64,000 nucleotides of DNA from Virgibacillus proomii (GTDB lineage Bacteria > Bacillota > Bacilli > Bacillales > Amphibacillaceae). The notes under the pieces were generated by a model. That model worked only from the letters and a program-made list of their open reading frames with translations, ran no database searches and was not told the DNA's origin. The translations under genes and the position numbers were made by a program. The DNA is taken from contig NZ_FUFN01000010.1 in NCBI RefSeq assembly GCF_900162615.1, positions 998,149-1,062,148 on the forward strand. Reading direction: 5' to 3'. Each line of letters starts with the position of its first letter. Positions within the stretch are counted from its first letter, which is position 1. Shown here piece after piece: positions 1-8,965 of the stretch.

Positions 1-129
1 GCTATAGCTAAGATTTGTACTTTAGGCTGGAAACAAATAGTACAAGGAAAGTTGAATGAAGAGTATCAATATAAGAATATTGTCTATTGATATAATAAAG
101 AATAGGTTTCTTCCGACATATAATTAGGA

Positions 130-607
130 AAGTATTTCTATATAGTATTACATAATTCACAGGTTATCGGAGTCATTGGCGGTGGATTTACAGAAGATAA
201 AAAAGCGTAAATATTCGTTCTTTATCCCGCATGTAAGGTACCGTAAGTTTCCCACTTCAAGATCTGAGTTCGTTCAAAGGGCTAAGTGGAAGAAAACGGC
301 ACCTAAATGCCCGATTCGTTCAACTAACATTCAGTAGGAGATGGAAGAAAAATCCTACTGAATGAAGTTTCACTTTATGTAGATGAAAAATGCCGATATA
401 AAGGAATTGGAAGCAGACTGCTGTGGGCGCTTACTACATAGCAATCATCAGGCGGCGCAGATGAACAATGGGTTTCGTACAAGAGGGCAATCAGTGGGAA
501 ATCCGTTCTTTAAAGCCAGAGGATTTAAGCATCGATTCAAGCAAACTAGGATAACCGACACAAATGAAAAACAGGTATATTTACATTATTGTCGGCAGAC
601 TTCATAA
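130..607 (+). pseudogene. GNAT acetyltransferase pseudogene split by a TTTAT-flanked repeat
   Basis: A decayed GNAT-family N-acetyltransferase. The frame from about 142 reads QVIGVIGGGFTEDKKA, then a stop at 208-210, then IFVLY up to 225. A 153-bp element then intervenes, and the same frame resumes at 379 with VDEKCRYKGIGSRLLWALT, the RxxGxG/A-type acetyl-CoA motif of the family. A second in-frame stop lies at 439-441. Later pieces in shifted frames (ADEQWVS, VQEGNQW, then NPFFKARGFKHRF) follow the usual GNAT C-terminal order and end at 607. Nonsense changes and frameshifts, as well as the insertion, show the gene is dead. Any N-terminus before about 130 is too decayed to place. Family assignment is from motifs; the substrate is unknown. 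Confidence 0.8.
221..378 (+). repeat. bcr1-like TTTAT-flanked structured repeat, copy 1 (inside GNAT pseudogene)
   Basis: Begins TTTATCCCGCATGTAAGG and ends GAAGTTTCACTTTAT. The two TTTAT copies are at 221-225 and 374-378. The inside contains paired arms GCCGT/ACGGC and CCCACTT/AAGTGG. It also has a 3' hairpin with arms CATTCAGTAGGA and TCCTACTGAATG. Deleting one TTTAT plus the interior rejoins the flanking GNAT frame. Similarity to B. cereus group bcr1 (about 155 bp, TTTAT ends) is from memory of the published description, not from alignment. Confidence 0.9.
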
Positions 608-689
608 TGCGTATCTAAACTTTATTCCTTTGTTTTTCTTCGCTAGAAATGCAAGTTGGTAAAAGGTTTTTCTTATATTCGATAGGGGA

Positions 690-832
690 TTTTGTTCCAC
701 ATGTAACTAGCAGGAAGACTTCCTCCATGCTACGAGGTGAACCATAGGAAGGGTAAGTGGAAGATTCAACTGCAAGTCAAATGTCCGATTCTGTTCATTC
801 TAACAAGTAGAGGGGATAAAAAGAATCATAAA
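690..832 (+). repeat. Divergent relic related to the TTTAT-flanked repeat
   Basis: Contains CCATGCTACGAGG, a TAAGTGGAAGATTCAACTGC stretch and ATGTCCGATTC in the same order as the core of the intact repeats. The same variant motifs recur at 9167-9346, so the two relics form a second, older-looking subfamily. Ends are not clear. The rest of 608-1177 holds AT-rich sequence with no coding region that I can recognise. Confidence 0.5.
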
Positions 833-1177
833 GTGAATGTCAATCAGTGGATAATCGCGCCGTAATGAAAAGAACAGAAAACTGATTAGTTAAGTCACTT
901 GCTACTTTGTAAATTGTCAATCTTCAATTGGCTAATACTTGTTTAACTGTATGGACAATTAAACAAATTCTTTCTTGCGTTTAATAGATAGTAATTCCAA
1001 ATTTCAGGAGTGAAAAAACAGAAAGAGATGGATAAATTTCCTTTATCCATTTTCCTTGAGAATCAAAGGAGACCTCATGAATGAAGTGAACTAGCATGGT
1101 CTTTCACATCTATTTTGTGCAATATTAAATAGTTGGTATGATTTTTGCAATGTCATTTGTATTAAGGGGGGATAGAT

Positions 1178-2845
1178 ATGAAAAGGTTGGATAAGCGTAA
1201 TAAAAGCTTTATTTTTCCTAGTAAGCAACACTTATTACAAATGGATTATTCTAATGAATTTCGTGAGGAAGAACAGCTCATTGCAAAAACGATTGAAAAA
1301 TTTGTAGAAGAGCAAGTAAATCCCAACTTGGATAAGCTAGAAGCCTATGATTATGAAGTAGCGAAGGAATTATTCCGTTCCACTGGTGATCTTGGACTTT
1401 TAGGTGCTGATGTTCCGGAAGCTTATGGTGGGTTGGAAATGGGAAAACGAACTGCAGGACTTATTGCAGAAAAAATGGGGTACGGAAGTTCATTTAGTGT
1501 TTCTTTTAATATTCATACGGGAGTAGGGACATTACCTTTTGTTTATTTTGGAACAGAACAGCAAAAAAAGCGTTATCTACCGAAGTTGACTACTGGTGAA
1601 TGGGTAGGTGCCTATGCGCTAACGGAACCAAATGCAGGTTCTGATGCACTTCATGCAAAAACAACTGCCAAAAAAACAAATGGCAAATGGGTATTAAACG
1701 GTGAGAAACAATGGATAACAAATGCACATATCGCAAGTGTATATGTTGTTTTTGCTAATACAACAGAAGGGATAACTACTTTTATTGTAGAAAGGGATCA
1801 ACCTGGTGTTTCAATAGGACCAGAAGAAAAGAAACTAGGAATTAAAGGTTCGTCAACAGCAACGCTTATTTTAGAAGATGTTGAACTTACGGAGGAAGAC
1901 ATATTAGGGGAAATTGGGAAAGGTCATCGAATCGCACTAAATATACTTAATTTGGCACGTCTAAAGCTTGCTTTTGCTAATATCGGAACATCTAAGCAAT
2001 CTCTGGCCATTGCTGTTCAATATGGAAAGGAGCGCAAACAATTTAATCAGGAAATTGTTCAATTTGGTATGATTCAAGAGAAACTGGCAAATATGGCTGT
2101 AGCAATTTATGGAGCAGAAAGTACTGCTTATTATACTGCCAGCATCCTAGATGGCATTAACGTAGAATCGCCATCACAGATTGTTCAAGTACTGGCTAAT
2201 TATGCGATGGATTGTTCTATTAATAAAGTAAAGGCGTCAGAGACATTGGACTATTGCATTGATGAGGCTGTTCAAATTCATGGTGGCTATGGTTATATGC
2301 AAGAATATGAGGTTGAACGCATATACCGTGATTCTAGAATTAACCGAATTTTTGAGGGAACAAATGAAATTAACCGTTTGACAATTACAAAATCATTTTT
2401 AAAACAATATGTAAACGCACCTGAGCTTATAGGACAATCAGAAAAGATCAATAACGTATTTATTCGCTATTCACATCAGCTATTAAACTCCATTATGAAT
2501 GCGCTTACGAAACGATTTGATTTAACAAAACTAAATCAATTTTATTTACATGGGCTTGCCAATATCCTTGAAGAGCTTTATGTCATAAAAGCTGGAGAGA
2601 TTGCCGTAAATGCAGATAAGCAGCCATTAACCGTTAAGTTATTTGATGTTTTATGTGAAGAAGGCTATATGCGAATAGAAAATCAAGCGATTGTTTTGCT
2701 TTCATCGATTTATGGGTTAGAGAATAGTTCTAAGCAAGAGATGATTCAAGGGATTCGCTCTTTACCAGTGATGTATTCTAATTTATTTGAAAAAAAGCAG
2801 GAAATAGCAACTGAAATCATTGCGAAAAGTGGTTATTTTCAATGA
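1178..2845 (+). CDS. Acyl-CoA dehydrogenase (probable isobutyryl/branched-chain acyl-CoA dehydrogenase)
   Basis: FAD-dependent acyl-CoA dehydrogenase of 555 residues that introduces the alpha,beta double bond in an acyl-CoA. The family signature TEPNAGSD is at 149-156. The C-terminal signature IFEGTNEINR is at 391-400, with the catalytic base glutamate expected at 393. The protein is about 150 residues longer than the short-chain type. That resembles the FadE/VLCAD-like subgroup, which has an extra helical C-terminal region. It starts 7 bases after an AAGGGGGG ribosome site. The next two genes encode 3-hydroxyisobutyrate and methylmalonate-semialdehyde dehydrogenases. The context therefore suggests isobutyryl-CoA oxidation in valine breakdown, although the long form alone would suggest fatty acyl-CoA. 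Confidence 0.88.
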   Translation: MKRLDKRNKSFIFPSKQHLLQMDYSNEFREEEQLIAKTIEKFVEEQVNPNLDKLEAYDYEVAKELFRSTGDLGLLGADVPEAYGGLEMGKRTAGLIAEKMGYGSSFSVSFNIHTGVGTLPFVYFGTEQQKKRYLPKLTTGEWVGAYALTEPNAGSDALHAKTTAKKTNGKWVLNGEKQWITNAHIASVYVVFANTTEGITTFIVERDQPGVSIGPEEKKLGIKGSSTATLILEDVELTEEDILGEIGKGHRIALNILNLARLKLAFANIGTSKQSLAIAVQYGKERKQFNQEIVQFGMIQEKLANMAVAIYGAESTAYYTASILDGINVESPSQIVQVLANYAMDCSINKVKASETLDYCIDEAVQIHGGYGYMQEYEVERIYRDSRINRIFEGTNEINRLTITKSFLKQYVNAPELIGQSEKINNVFIRYSHQLLNSIMNALTKRFDLTKLNQFYLHGLANILEELYVIKAGEIAVNADKQPLTVKLFDVLCEEGYMRIENQAIVLLSSIYGLENSSKQEMIQGIRSLPVMYSNLFEKKQEIATEIIAKSGYFQ

Positions 2846-2859
2846 TATGGGGGGATAAA

Positions 2860-3756
2860 ATGGCGAAAATAGGTTTTATTGGTTTAGGAAATATGGGATT
2901 TCCAATGGCAACCGGTCTTTTAAAAGAAGGGGTTGATGTTATTGGTTATGACATAAGTGAGTCGACACTTATTGCTTTTAAAAAGCAAGGAGGAGAGATT
3001 TCAACATCGATTGCAAATGTGATTGCAGCGAGTGATGTGATTATGACTAGTTTACCATCTGAGAAAGCTGTAGAAGACGTATATTTAGGAGAAGATGGGC
3101 TCATTGAAAATGGCGATCATACTAAAATTTTTATTGATACGAGCACTGTTTCTCCTAAGCTGAATCAAAAACTGGAAGAGGCTTGTCATAAACAGGCGAT
3201 ACCTTTTTTAGCTGCGCCAGTAAGCGGTGGTGTGATTGGCGCAGAAAAGCAAACGCTGACCGTTATGGTTGGAGGAAAACGAGAGGTTTACGAGCAAGCA
3301 TTATCCATCTTCAAGATAATTGGGGAAAATATCTTTCACGTAAATGAACAAATTGATAGTGGAACAACCGTGAAAATAATTAATAACTTATTAATTGGAT
3401 TTTATACTGCAGGGGTTAGTGAGGCGCTTCATATTGCGAATAAGAAAAACATAGATTTAGATGACCTTTTTTCCATGCTCAGTGTCAGCTATGGTCAAAG
3501 CCGTATTTACGAACGTAATTACAAAACATTTATCGCCAACAATAATTATAAACCAGGCTTTTCCTTAAAGCTCCTGCGGAAAGATTTAGAATTTGCGATG
3601 GATGTTGCTGAAAAAAACCAGCTCGACTTACCAATTAGCCAGAAATTACTTTCCCTATATAAAGAAGTGGAAAAGGAAGGTTTTGGAGATAAAGATATGG
3701 CGGTACTTTATGAACGCGTACAAAAACAATCAGAATTGAAGGAGGCTTCTAAATGA
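2860..3756 (+). CDS. mmsB: 3-hydroxyisobutyrate dehydrogenase
   Basis: NAD-dependent oxidation of 3-hydroxyisobutyrate to methylmalonate semialdehyde, a late step of valine catabolism. The N-terminal Rossmann motif GFIGLGNMG follows the start directly. An APVSGG substrate-loop motif comes mid-protein, and the family lysine lies in TTVKIINNLL. An upstream ATG at 2842 is in frame, but GGGGGG at 2848-2853 is a ribosome site for the ATG at 2860, giving 298 residues, the normal length. The stop overlaps the next gene by four bases (ATGA), indicating translational coupling. Confidence 0.9.
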   Translation: MAKIGFIGLGNMGFPMATGLLKEGVDVIGYDISESTLIAFKKQGGEISTSIANVIAASDVIMTSLPSEKAVEDVYLGEDGLIENGDHTKIFIDTSTVSPKLNQKLEEACHKQAIPFLAAPVSGGVIGAEKQTLTVMVGGKREVYEQALSIFKIIGENIFHVNEQIDSGTTVKIINNLLIGFYTAGVSEALHIANKKNIDLDDLFSMLSVSYGQSRIYERNYKTFIANNNYKPGFSLKLLRKDLEFAMDVAEKNQLDLPISQKLLSLYKEVEKEGFGDKDMAVLYERVQKQSELKEASK

Positions 3757-5213
3757 TATCTCAAGAAGTAAAAAGGATAAAAAACTTTATTGGTAATAAG
3801 TGGGTGGAATCAACTGGAACGAAAACATTAGATGTTCCAAATCCAGCGACTGGGGAAGTCATTGCACAGGTAGTGTTATCCGAAAAAGAAGATGTTGATC
3901 AAGCAGTAGCTGCGGCAAAATCTGCATTTCCAGATTGGGCAGCTGTTCCGGTTCCTAATCGAACGCGTTTGTTGTTTACGTATCTTCAGTTACTTAACCA
4001 ACATCGAGAAGAATTAGCAAAAATTATTACGCTTGAAAATGGCAAATCGTTCCGAGATGCTGATGGAGAGGTTCAACGTGGGATTGAAGTAGTAGAACTA
4101 GCAACTTCGACACCAAACTTAATGATGGGAGATGCCTTGCCCAGCATCGCCAGTGGAATTGATGGTTCGATTTGGCGCTATCCGCTAGGTGTTGTTGCTG
4201 GGATCACCCCATTTAATTTTCCAATGATGGTTCCATTGTGGATGTTCCCATTAGCGATTGCTTGTGGGAATACATTTGTGTTAAAAACATCAGAACGAAC
4301 GCCGGTATTAGCAGAACGATTAGTTGAATTATTCTATCAATCTGGGTTTCCGGATGGGGTGCTTAATCTGGTTCATGGTGGAAAAGAAGTAGTTAATCGG
4401 ATGTTAGAACATCCGGATATAGAAGCTATTTCATTTGTTGGATCAGAACCTGTTGCAAAGCATGTATATCAAACGGGTACAACTCATGGCAAGCGTGTTC
4501 AGGCACTTGCAGGGGCCAAAAACCATGCGATTGTTATGGATGATTGCAACATAGAAAAAACGGTACAAGGTGTAATCGGTGCTGCCTTTGGAAGCAGTGG
4601 TGAGCGTTGTATGGCTTGTTCCGTTGTAGCAGTTATAGATGAAATAGCTGATGACTTTATTAGTTTATTGACAGAAGAAACAAAACAGTTAAAAGTTGGC
4701 GATGGAATGGATGAGACAGCATTTGTTGGTCCACTTATTCGTAAGTCACATAAAGAAAGAGTAATCAGCTACATTGATAAAGGAGTAGAAGAGGGAGCGG
4801 ACTTATTAGTTGATGGTCGTCATATTGAAGACGAAGTGCGAGATGGATATTATGTAGGTGCAACGATCTTTGATCATGTAACCCCGAATATGACGATTTG
4901 GCAGGATGAAATTTTTGCTCCTGTGTTGAGTATTGTACGCATTAAAGATTTAGAAGCAGGAATAGCATTAACAAATCAGTCAACGTTTGCAAATGGTGCG
5001 GTTATTTACACGTCAAGTGGTCGTCATGCACAAACATTCCGTGAACAGATCGATGCAGGCATGATAGGTGTAAACGTTAATGTTCCTGCGCCAATGGCAT
5101 TTTTTGCATTTGCTGGGAATAAAGCTTCATTTTACGGTGATTTAGGTACGAATGGAAAAGATGGAGTGCAATTTTATACGAGAAAAAAGGTAGTAACCGA
5201 ACGCTGGTTCTAA
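3753..5213 (+). CDS. mmsA: CoA-acylating methylmalonate-semialdehyde dehydrogenase
   Basis: Aldehyde dehydrogenase superfamily member of 486 residues, the length of MmsA/IolA. It converts methylmalonate semialdehyde, NAD and CoA to propionyl-CoA and CO2. The catalytic cysteine lies in GERCMACS at about residue 286. The fold-defining GITPFNFPMM segment is near 152-161, and PMAFFAFAGNK near the C-terminus is typical of this subgroup. AAGGAGG lies just before the ATG, within the end of mmsB. The neighbouring mmsB and the convergent HIBYL-CoA hydrolase support valine catabolism. An inositol (IolA) role is less likely because no other iol genes are present. Confidence 0.92.
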   Translation: MISQEVKRIKNFIGNKWVESTGTKTLDVPNPATGEVIAQVVLSEKEDVDQAVAAAKSAFPDWAAVPVPNRTRLLFTYLQLLNQHREELAKIITLENGKSFRDADGEVQRGIEVVELATSTPNLMMGDALPSIASGIDGSIWRYPLGVVAGITPFNFPMMVPLWMFPLAIACGNTFVLKTSERTPVLAERLVELFYQSGFPDGVLNLVHGGKEVVNRMLEHPDIEAISFVGSEPVAKHVYQTGTTHGKRVQALAGAKNHAIVMDDCNIEKTVQGVIGAAFGSSGERCMACSVVAVIDEIADDFISLLTEETKQLKVGDGMDETAFVGPLIRKSHKERVISYIDKGVEEGADLLVDGRHIEDEVRDGYYVGATIFDHVTPNMTIWQDEIFAPVLSIVRIKDLEAGIALTNQSTFANGAVIYTSSGRHAQTFREQIDAGMIGVNVNVPAPMAFFAFAGNKASFYGDLGTNGKDGVQFYTRKKVVTERWF

Positions 5214-5215
5214 AC

Positions 5216-5497
5216 AAAAAGAGACTGGGACATAACTAAAACAGTTGGTTAAAAAACGAACAATAAATCGTCCTTATGTATACGCTAGTTTTTAGCGTAG
5301 TCAACATATGTAGACTCATCGGAAATAGCTCAAGCTGAAGATCCCGCAGGAAAGCGATTTTTGCTTTCCGAGGAAGCTTAGGAGAATATGTTGACGTAGC
5401 GAGGGTAGGAATTTTTTAACACAAACAAACCGAACAATTATAAATGAATTGTTCGGTTTTTGCTATTTCGTATTTGCTTATGTCCCAGCCCCTTTTT
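5216..5497. mobile_element. MITE-like element with 20-bp terminal inverted repeats
   Basis: The left end AAAAAGAGACTGGGACATAA and the inverse of the right end match at 18 of 20 positions. The element is 282 bp and has no coding sequence. Its tip GACTGGGACA also appears as GGCTGGGACA at 54672, next to an IS1182-type transposase relic, suggesting (inference) that such an IS could have mobilised it. It contains a strong terminator and an internal block with CCGCAGGAAAGCG. Confidence 0.7.
5428..5462 (+). terminator. Rho-independent terminator after mmsA
   Basis: Arms ACCGAACAATT and AATTGTTCGGT flank a short loop and are followed by TTTT. It lies inside the MITE-like element and is the first clear terminator downstream of the acyl-CoA dehydrogenase-mmsB-mmsA operon. 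Confidence 0.8.
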
Positions 5498-5568
5498 TAC
5501 AACGTTCATTTTAGAAAAACTTGGCTTGTCGCCAAGACTTTAGCGAAAGCTATCGTTTTTCATATAGG

Positions 5569-5720
5569 ATAAAGTGAAACTTCATTCCGTGGAATGCTTT
5601 TTACACGGAATGTTAGTTGAACGAATCGGGCATTTAGGAGCCGTTTTCTCCGACTTAGCCCCTTTGTACGAACTCAGGACTTGAAGTGGGAAACTTACGG
5701 CACCTTACATGCGGGATAAA
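5569..5720 (-). repeat. bcr1-like TTTAT-flanked repeat, copy 2
   Basis: 152 bp in reverse orientation, bounded by ATAAA (TTTAT on the minus strand) at both ends. The hairpin arms here are CATTCCGTG and CACGGAATG, replacing the CATTCAGTAGG pairs of copy 1 while still pairing. It lies 20 bases past the stop of the hydrolase gene. Confidence 0.9.
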
Positions 5721-5740
5721 CCCTAAAATTTTATACTTTT

Positions 5741-6784
5741 CTATAGTATAAAAAAGGATTTAATAAGTGAATCTGGAACATCAGCCAATTGCTGATACTT
5801 GTAAACTGGTTGTTTATCTTTATCAATGACTACTGATCGAACACCTTCATAAAAGTCATCCGACTTTAAAAAGTTGCGGGCAATAATGAAGTCGGTATCC
5901 AAGCATGCTCTAAATGATTTATTTTTGCCTTTAATTAGCTGGGCTAATGTCACTTTTAAGGAAACAGGTGATTTCTCCAATATGGTTTCTTTTGTTTTTT
6001 GAGCAAATTCACTATGGTCAGAAGCAAGAGATTCAATAATTTGCTCAACCGTTTCATGGGAAAAATGTTTATCGATTAGTGCCTGATTAACTTGTAAAAT
6101 CCCGTTATCATCATGTTCACTTGTATATTTCTTAAGTAATTCGTCAAGTTTTTGATGAACGTTTGACTCTTCTGTCCAATTCATGCTTTTGAGTTCAGCC
6201 TGAAATGGTTCAAATTGACTGCTATTCATATAAACATCTGCTGCCTTTGCGTATAGAACATCGCTAGCGGTTATAATGCTCGATGTAAGTGCTAAATAAC
6301 GTCCAGTGAAACCAGGAGCCTGATTTAGGAAATAGGCTGCTCCGACATCGGGGAAAAAACCGATATTCATTTCCGGCATTGCCCATTTTGTCTTTTCAGT
6401 GACGATGCGATGACTAGCACCATAGGATAGTCCTACACCTCCACCCATCACAATACCATCTAAATAGGCAATGATTGGCTTTGAGAAGTTTGCTATAAAC
6501 GCGTCAGTATCATATTCTTTTTTAAAAAATTCCATCGCTTTGTTAAATGCATCTGGATTTTCTTTTGCTTGATATAATGTTTTTATATCGCCTCCAGCAC
6601 AGAATCCCTTTGGTCCTTCTCCTTTTAGAATAATAACGGAGACAGAAGGATCTTGTTCCCATTCTTTTAGTTTATTATGGATAGGGGAAAGCATGTCATA
6701 GGTCAATGAATTAATAGCTTTTGGTCTGTTTAACTTAATGGTGGCAATACCCTGGTTGTGAACCGAAAATAATACGTTTGTCAT
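5741..6784 (-). CDS. 3-hydroxyisobutyryl-CoA hydrolase (crotonase superfamily)
   Basis: Hydrolyses 3-hydroxyisobutyryl-CoA to free 3-hydroxyisobutyrate, the substrate of the mmsB product opposite. It is 347 residues, longer than a hydratase and typical of the HIBYL-CoA hydrolase branch. Visible motifs are GFCAGGDIK, the oxyanion-hole MGGGVGLS, and PEMNIGFFPDVG, whose Glu and Asp are the family's catalytic pair. AGGAGG precedes adjacent TTG and ATG codons. ATG at 6784 has the better 7-base spacing and is chosen over TTG at 6787. It lies 18 bases after the enoyl-CoA hydratase gene, so the two are probably co-transcribed. Confidence 0.9.
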   Translation of the reverse strand: MTNVLFSVHNQGIATIKLNRPKAINSLTYDMLSPIHNKLKEWEQDPSVSVIILKGEGPKGFCAGGDIKTLYQAKENPDAFNKAMEFFKKEYDTDAFIANFSKPIIAYLDGIVMGGGVGLSYGASHRIVTEKTKWAMPEMNIGFFPDVGAAYFLNQAPGFTGRYLALTSSIITASDVLYAKAADVYMNSSQFEPFQAELKSMNWTEESNVHQKLDELLKKYTSEHDDNGILQVNQALIDKHFSHETVEQIIESLASDHSEFAQKTKETILEKSPVSLKVTLAQLIKGKNKSFRACLDTDFIIARNFLKSDDFYEGVRSVVIDKDKQPVYKYQQLADVPDSLIKSFFIL

Positions 6785-6802
6785 CAATATGCCTCCTATG
6801 TA

Positions 6803-7588
6803 CTATTTATGACGAAACTGGGGCTTACGTTTTTCGACGAAAGCCTGCACGCCTTCTTTTGCATCAGATGTTAAAAATAACTCGCCAAATATTTCATTTT
6901 CTCTTTTTAATCCATCAGAAATAGATTGATAGTATCCTTGAACAACACTCTCTACGGCACGGGTAATACTTTGCATACTATTTCCTTCAATAAATGAGCT
7001 GGCAATGGTAATAGCTGTAGACATGAGCTCATCAGCGGAAACGGTTAGCTGAACAATGCCAAGTTCAAATGCCTTTTGACTGTCAATATGTTTACCTGTC
7101 AGAATTAATTCTAATGCTGTAGCAATACTAGTTATACGGGATAAGCGCTGTGTGCCGCCAAACGAAGGGACAAGTCCGAGTTTAACTTCTGGAAGACCGA
7201 GTGTAGCCTTGTCGGAAGCGATTCGATAATGACACCCCATTGCAACTTCCAATCCGCCACCTAATGCCGGTCCGTTAATGGCGGCGATGACCGGTTTTGT
7301 CATTGCTTCTAACTCATTGCATAAATTTTGTCCTGCTTTAGACATCTCAAATCCTTTATTATAATCACCCATAGCAGGAACAAATTCCTTAATATTCGCT
7401 CCAGCAGCAAAAAATCTTCCTGCACCGGTTAGGATAATCGCATGTACTTCTGAGTTATCTTGTAACTGTTTGAGTACTTCTCTCATTTCTGTAATCATTG
7501 CTGAAGATAATGCATTCGCTGGTGGAGAATCCATTGTTAATATAGCTACATTTTTTTTGTAAGTAAGCGTGAGGTGATTCAACTCCAT
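6803..7588 (-). CDS. Enoyl-CoA hydratase
   Basis: Crotonase-family hydratase of 261 residues, probably hydrating methacrylyl-CoA in this valine pathway. The oxyanion-hole loops FFAAGANIKEF and PALGGGLEVAMG are present. Both catalytic glutamates appear to be kept, in GGGLEVAM and LPEVKLGLVPSFGG, which supports hydratase rather than hydrolase or isomerase chemistry. The frame is open 33 codons further upstream, but AAGGAGG just before the ATG at 7588 fixes the start. It is first in a two-gene minus-strand operon. Crotonases are promiscuous, so a general short-chain role cannot be excluded. Confidence 0.9.
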   Translation of the reverse strand: MELNHLTLTYKKNVAILTMDSPPANALSSAMITEMREVLKQLQDNSEVHAIILTGAGRFFAAGANIKEFVPAMGDYNKGFEMSKAGQNLCNELEAMTKPVIAAINGPALGGGLEVAMGCHYRIASDKATLGLPEVKLGLVPSFGGTQRLSRITSIATALELILTGKHIDSQKAFELGIVQLTVSADELMSTAITIASSFIEGNSMQSITRAVESVVQGYYQSISDGLKRENEIFGELFLTSDAKEGVQAFVEKRKPQFRHK

Positions 7589-7797
7589 AAGACAATCCTC
7601 CTTGACGTTTATAGTTAGTCTACTTTCATTAATGCAAATAAGATGCCAAAGTAAATTACTGTAATAGATATGTGAAACTTTGAACAATTTTTCATTCCCG
7701 TTGAGCTTAAACTGAACTAATTAGGGGTTCTTTCCATCGCTCAGTTCCATATCTTGTTTAATTTATGAGTGTTGTGAGATGGAAAAAATCGGGAAAT

Positions 7798-7844
7798 AAA
7801 AAAACATCATGTATAACTGTCTATACAATTATACATGATGTTGG
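7798..7844 (-). terminator. Minus-strand Rho-independent terminator
   Basis: Arms ACATCATGTATAA and TTATACATGATGT pair perfectly. On the minus strand a run of eight T follows. It would stop transcripts coming from the DUF2187/MerR-like genes at 8.2-9.0 kb before they reach the hydratase operon. Confidence 0.8.
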
Positions 7845-8020
7845 CATCCTTCAACAATAAGGAATAGCTCATTACATCTCCACTATTTATTTTTGGAGAT
7901 TTTTATATGGATTATGTGTTGTGAATTGCTTATAGGCTGTTCCAAAAGCCCAACTATTCTATAGCTGGCAAAGCCTCCGAGAATTTGGATACCCAGCTGT
8001 GCTTGTGTTTCGCGCACAGC

Positions 8021-8200
8021 AGGACAAGAAAAGCTTCGGAAGCGACACATCGCACGAAGAAAAAGCGCATTTCTTTTTTGAGGACAAGAAAAGCTTCGGA
8101 AGCGACACATCGCAATTTTTCAAGAATCAGGAACAACCCAATAGCAACATCGAAATTTTCAAGACAAGGAACAAATTTTTCAACGACATTGCGATCTTAG
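8021..8200. repeat. GGACAAG-family direct repeats
   Basis: A 34-bp unit starting AGGACAAGAAAAGCTTCGG and ending GCGACACATCGCA occurs identically at 8021-8054 and 8081-8114. A shorter variant follows. Related units lie at 22985-23080, 28868-29036 and 36912-36965. Small open frames across it on both strands are products of the repetition, not genes. The remainder of 7689-8243 holds a terminator and nothing else recognisable. Confidence 0.85.
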
Positions 8201-8243
8201 CAACTTTGTCCCTTTTTATCCACTTTTTGAAACGTATTTATAG

Positions 8244-8459
8244 TTATGAATATTTTTCAACGATACGATAATTTTTATGGGCTACGACAGTAGTAGGAAA
8301 ACTATGGTTTAATTTAGATGAGTTACGAGATTTTGAGATGTCTACAATAGTACTTCTTTTGCAATGAGATGGCAAAACCTCTCCTTGAAGTAACACATTT
8401 TCTTTCTTAAATTCTATTATATCTCCTGGTTTAGCTTTTTTTGAATCAGGTTTAAACAT
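8244..8459 (-). CDS. DUF2187 (YkvS-like) small protein
   Basis: A 71-residue protein opening with KAKPGDIIEFKKENVLLQGE and ending VAHKNYRIVE. It matches the short KOW/SH3-like DUF2187 family (YkvS type) found across Bacillaceae, whose function is unknown. The usual pattern is visible: a GD-I-F opening, a central hydrophobic strand, then V-HKNY-I. It lies 29 bases downstream of the MerR-like gene on the same strand, and the two are probably co-transcribed. A GGAGGAA ribosome site precedes the ATG. Confidence 0.7.
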   Translation of the reverse strand: MFKPDSKKAKPGDIIEFKKENVLLQGEVLPSHCKRSTIVDISKSRNSSKLNHSFPTTVVAHKNYRIVEKYS

Positions 8460-8488
8460 ATTTATTCCTCCTTAAGAAATCTGTGCAC

Positions 8489-8965
8489 TCAGTTAATTTC
8501 ATCATTTTTTTGGTTTCTTTGTAGCCATTCCATTTGTTTTTTCATTTTATTTATTTCTTGAATTTGTTCAGATTGTTTTTGTTTTAGTACTTGAAATGAT
8601 TGTTCTAATTTAGCGATATTAGCTACTGTTAATCCTAAGGTTTGCATAATTGTACGAATGTTTTCGTTATAATATTCCTGATCTACTTCTTCTTTGTGAG
8701 TGTCCTTCGTACTGCATTCTACTATGATTGGAAAATGTCCATTAGCCAACCGCTCTGCAATATCATGCTGCTTGTAATGCTTGCTTTTACAAACCTTAAT
8801 AAATTTTAAAACATCAATAGCCTCGGGAAGATAATAATTGTCTTCCTCATCTTGTACTTTTGGTACATACATATTGAATTCTTTAATCCAAGCAGCCGCG
8901 GTGGATGGTGGAATACCAACGATATGTGATAACCCCTGAAGGTTAAGTAATTCCACTTCTTTCAC
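8489..8965 (-). CDS. MerR-type HTH protein with C-terminal coiled coil
   Basis: A 158-residue protein. Residues about 10-75 form a MerR-like winged helix, with GIPPSTAAAWIKEF as recognition segment and YYLPEAIDVLKFIKVC after it. From about 110 to the end runs a charged heptad-like coiled coil (LEQSFQVLKQKQSEQI and on). The arrangement resembles Bacillus RacA/YfmH-like proteins, but homology to RacA is not established. There is no effector-binding domain. It could be a DNA-bridging protein or a small regulator, and it is grouped with the DUF2187 gene. Confidence 0.6.
   Translation of the reverse strand: MKEVELLNLQGLSHIVGIPPSTAAAWIKEFNMYVPKVQDEEDNYYLPEAIDVLKFIKVCKSKHYKQHDIAERLANGHFPIIVECSTKDTHKEEVDQEYYNENIRTIMQTLGLTVANIAKLEQSFQVLKQKQSEQIQEINKMKKQMEWLQRNQKNDEIN

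Noticed and set aside
383..607. Open frame of 74 codons near the left end
   Set aside because: It is the shifted-frame tail of the GNAT pseudogene; only its last half carries GNAT-like sequence and it has no ribosome site.
8021..8160. CRISPR array
   Set aside because: Only two exact units, no regular spacers, no cas genes; better seen as an intergenic repeat family.
7883..8271. Several overlapping short open frames on both strands
   Set aside because: They arise from the 34-bp direct repeats, share the same repeated peptide, and lack ribosome sites.
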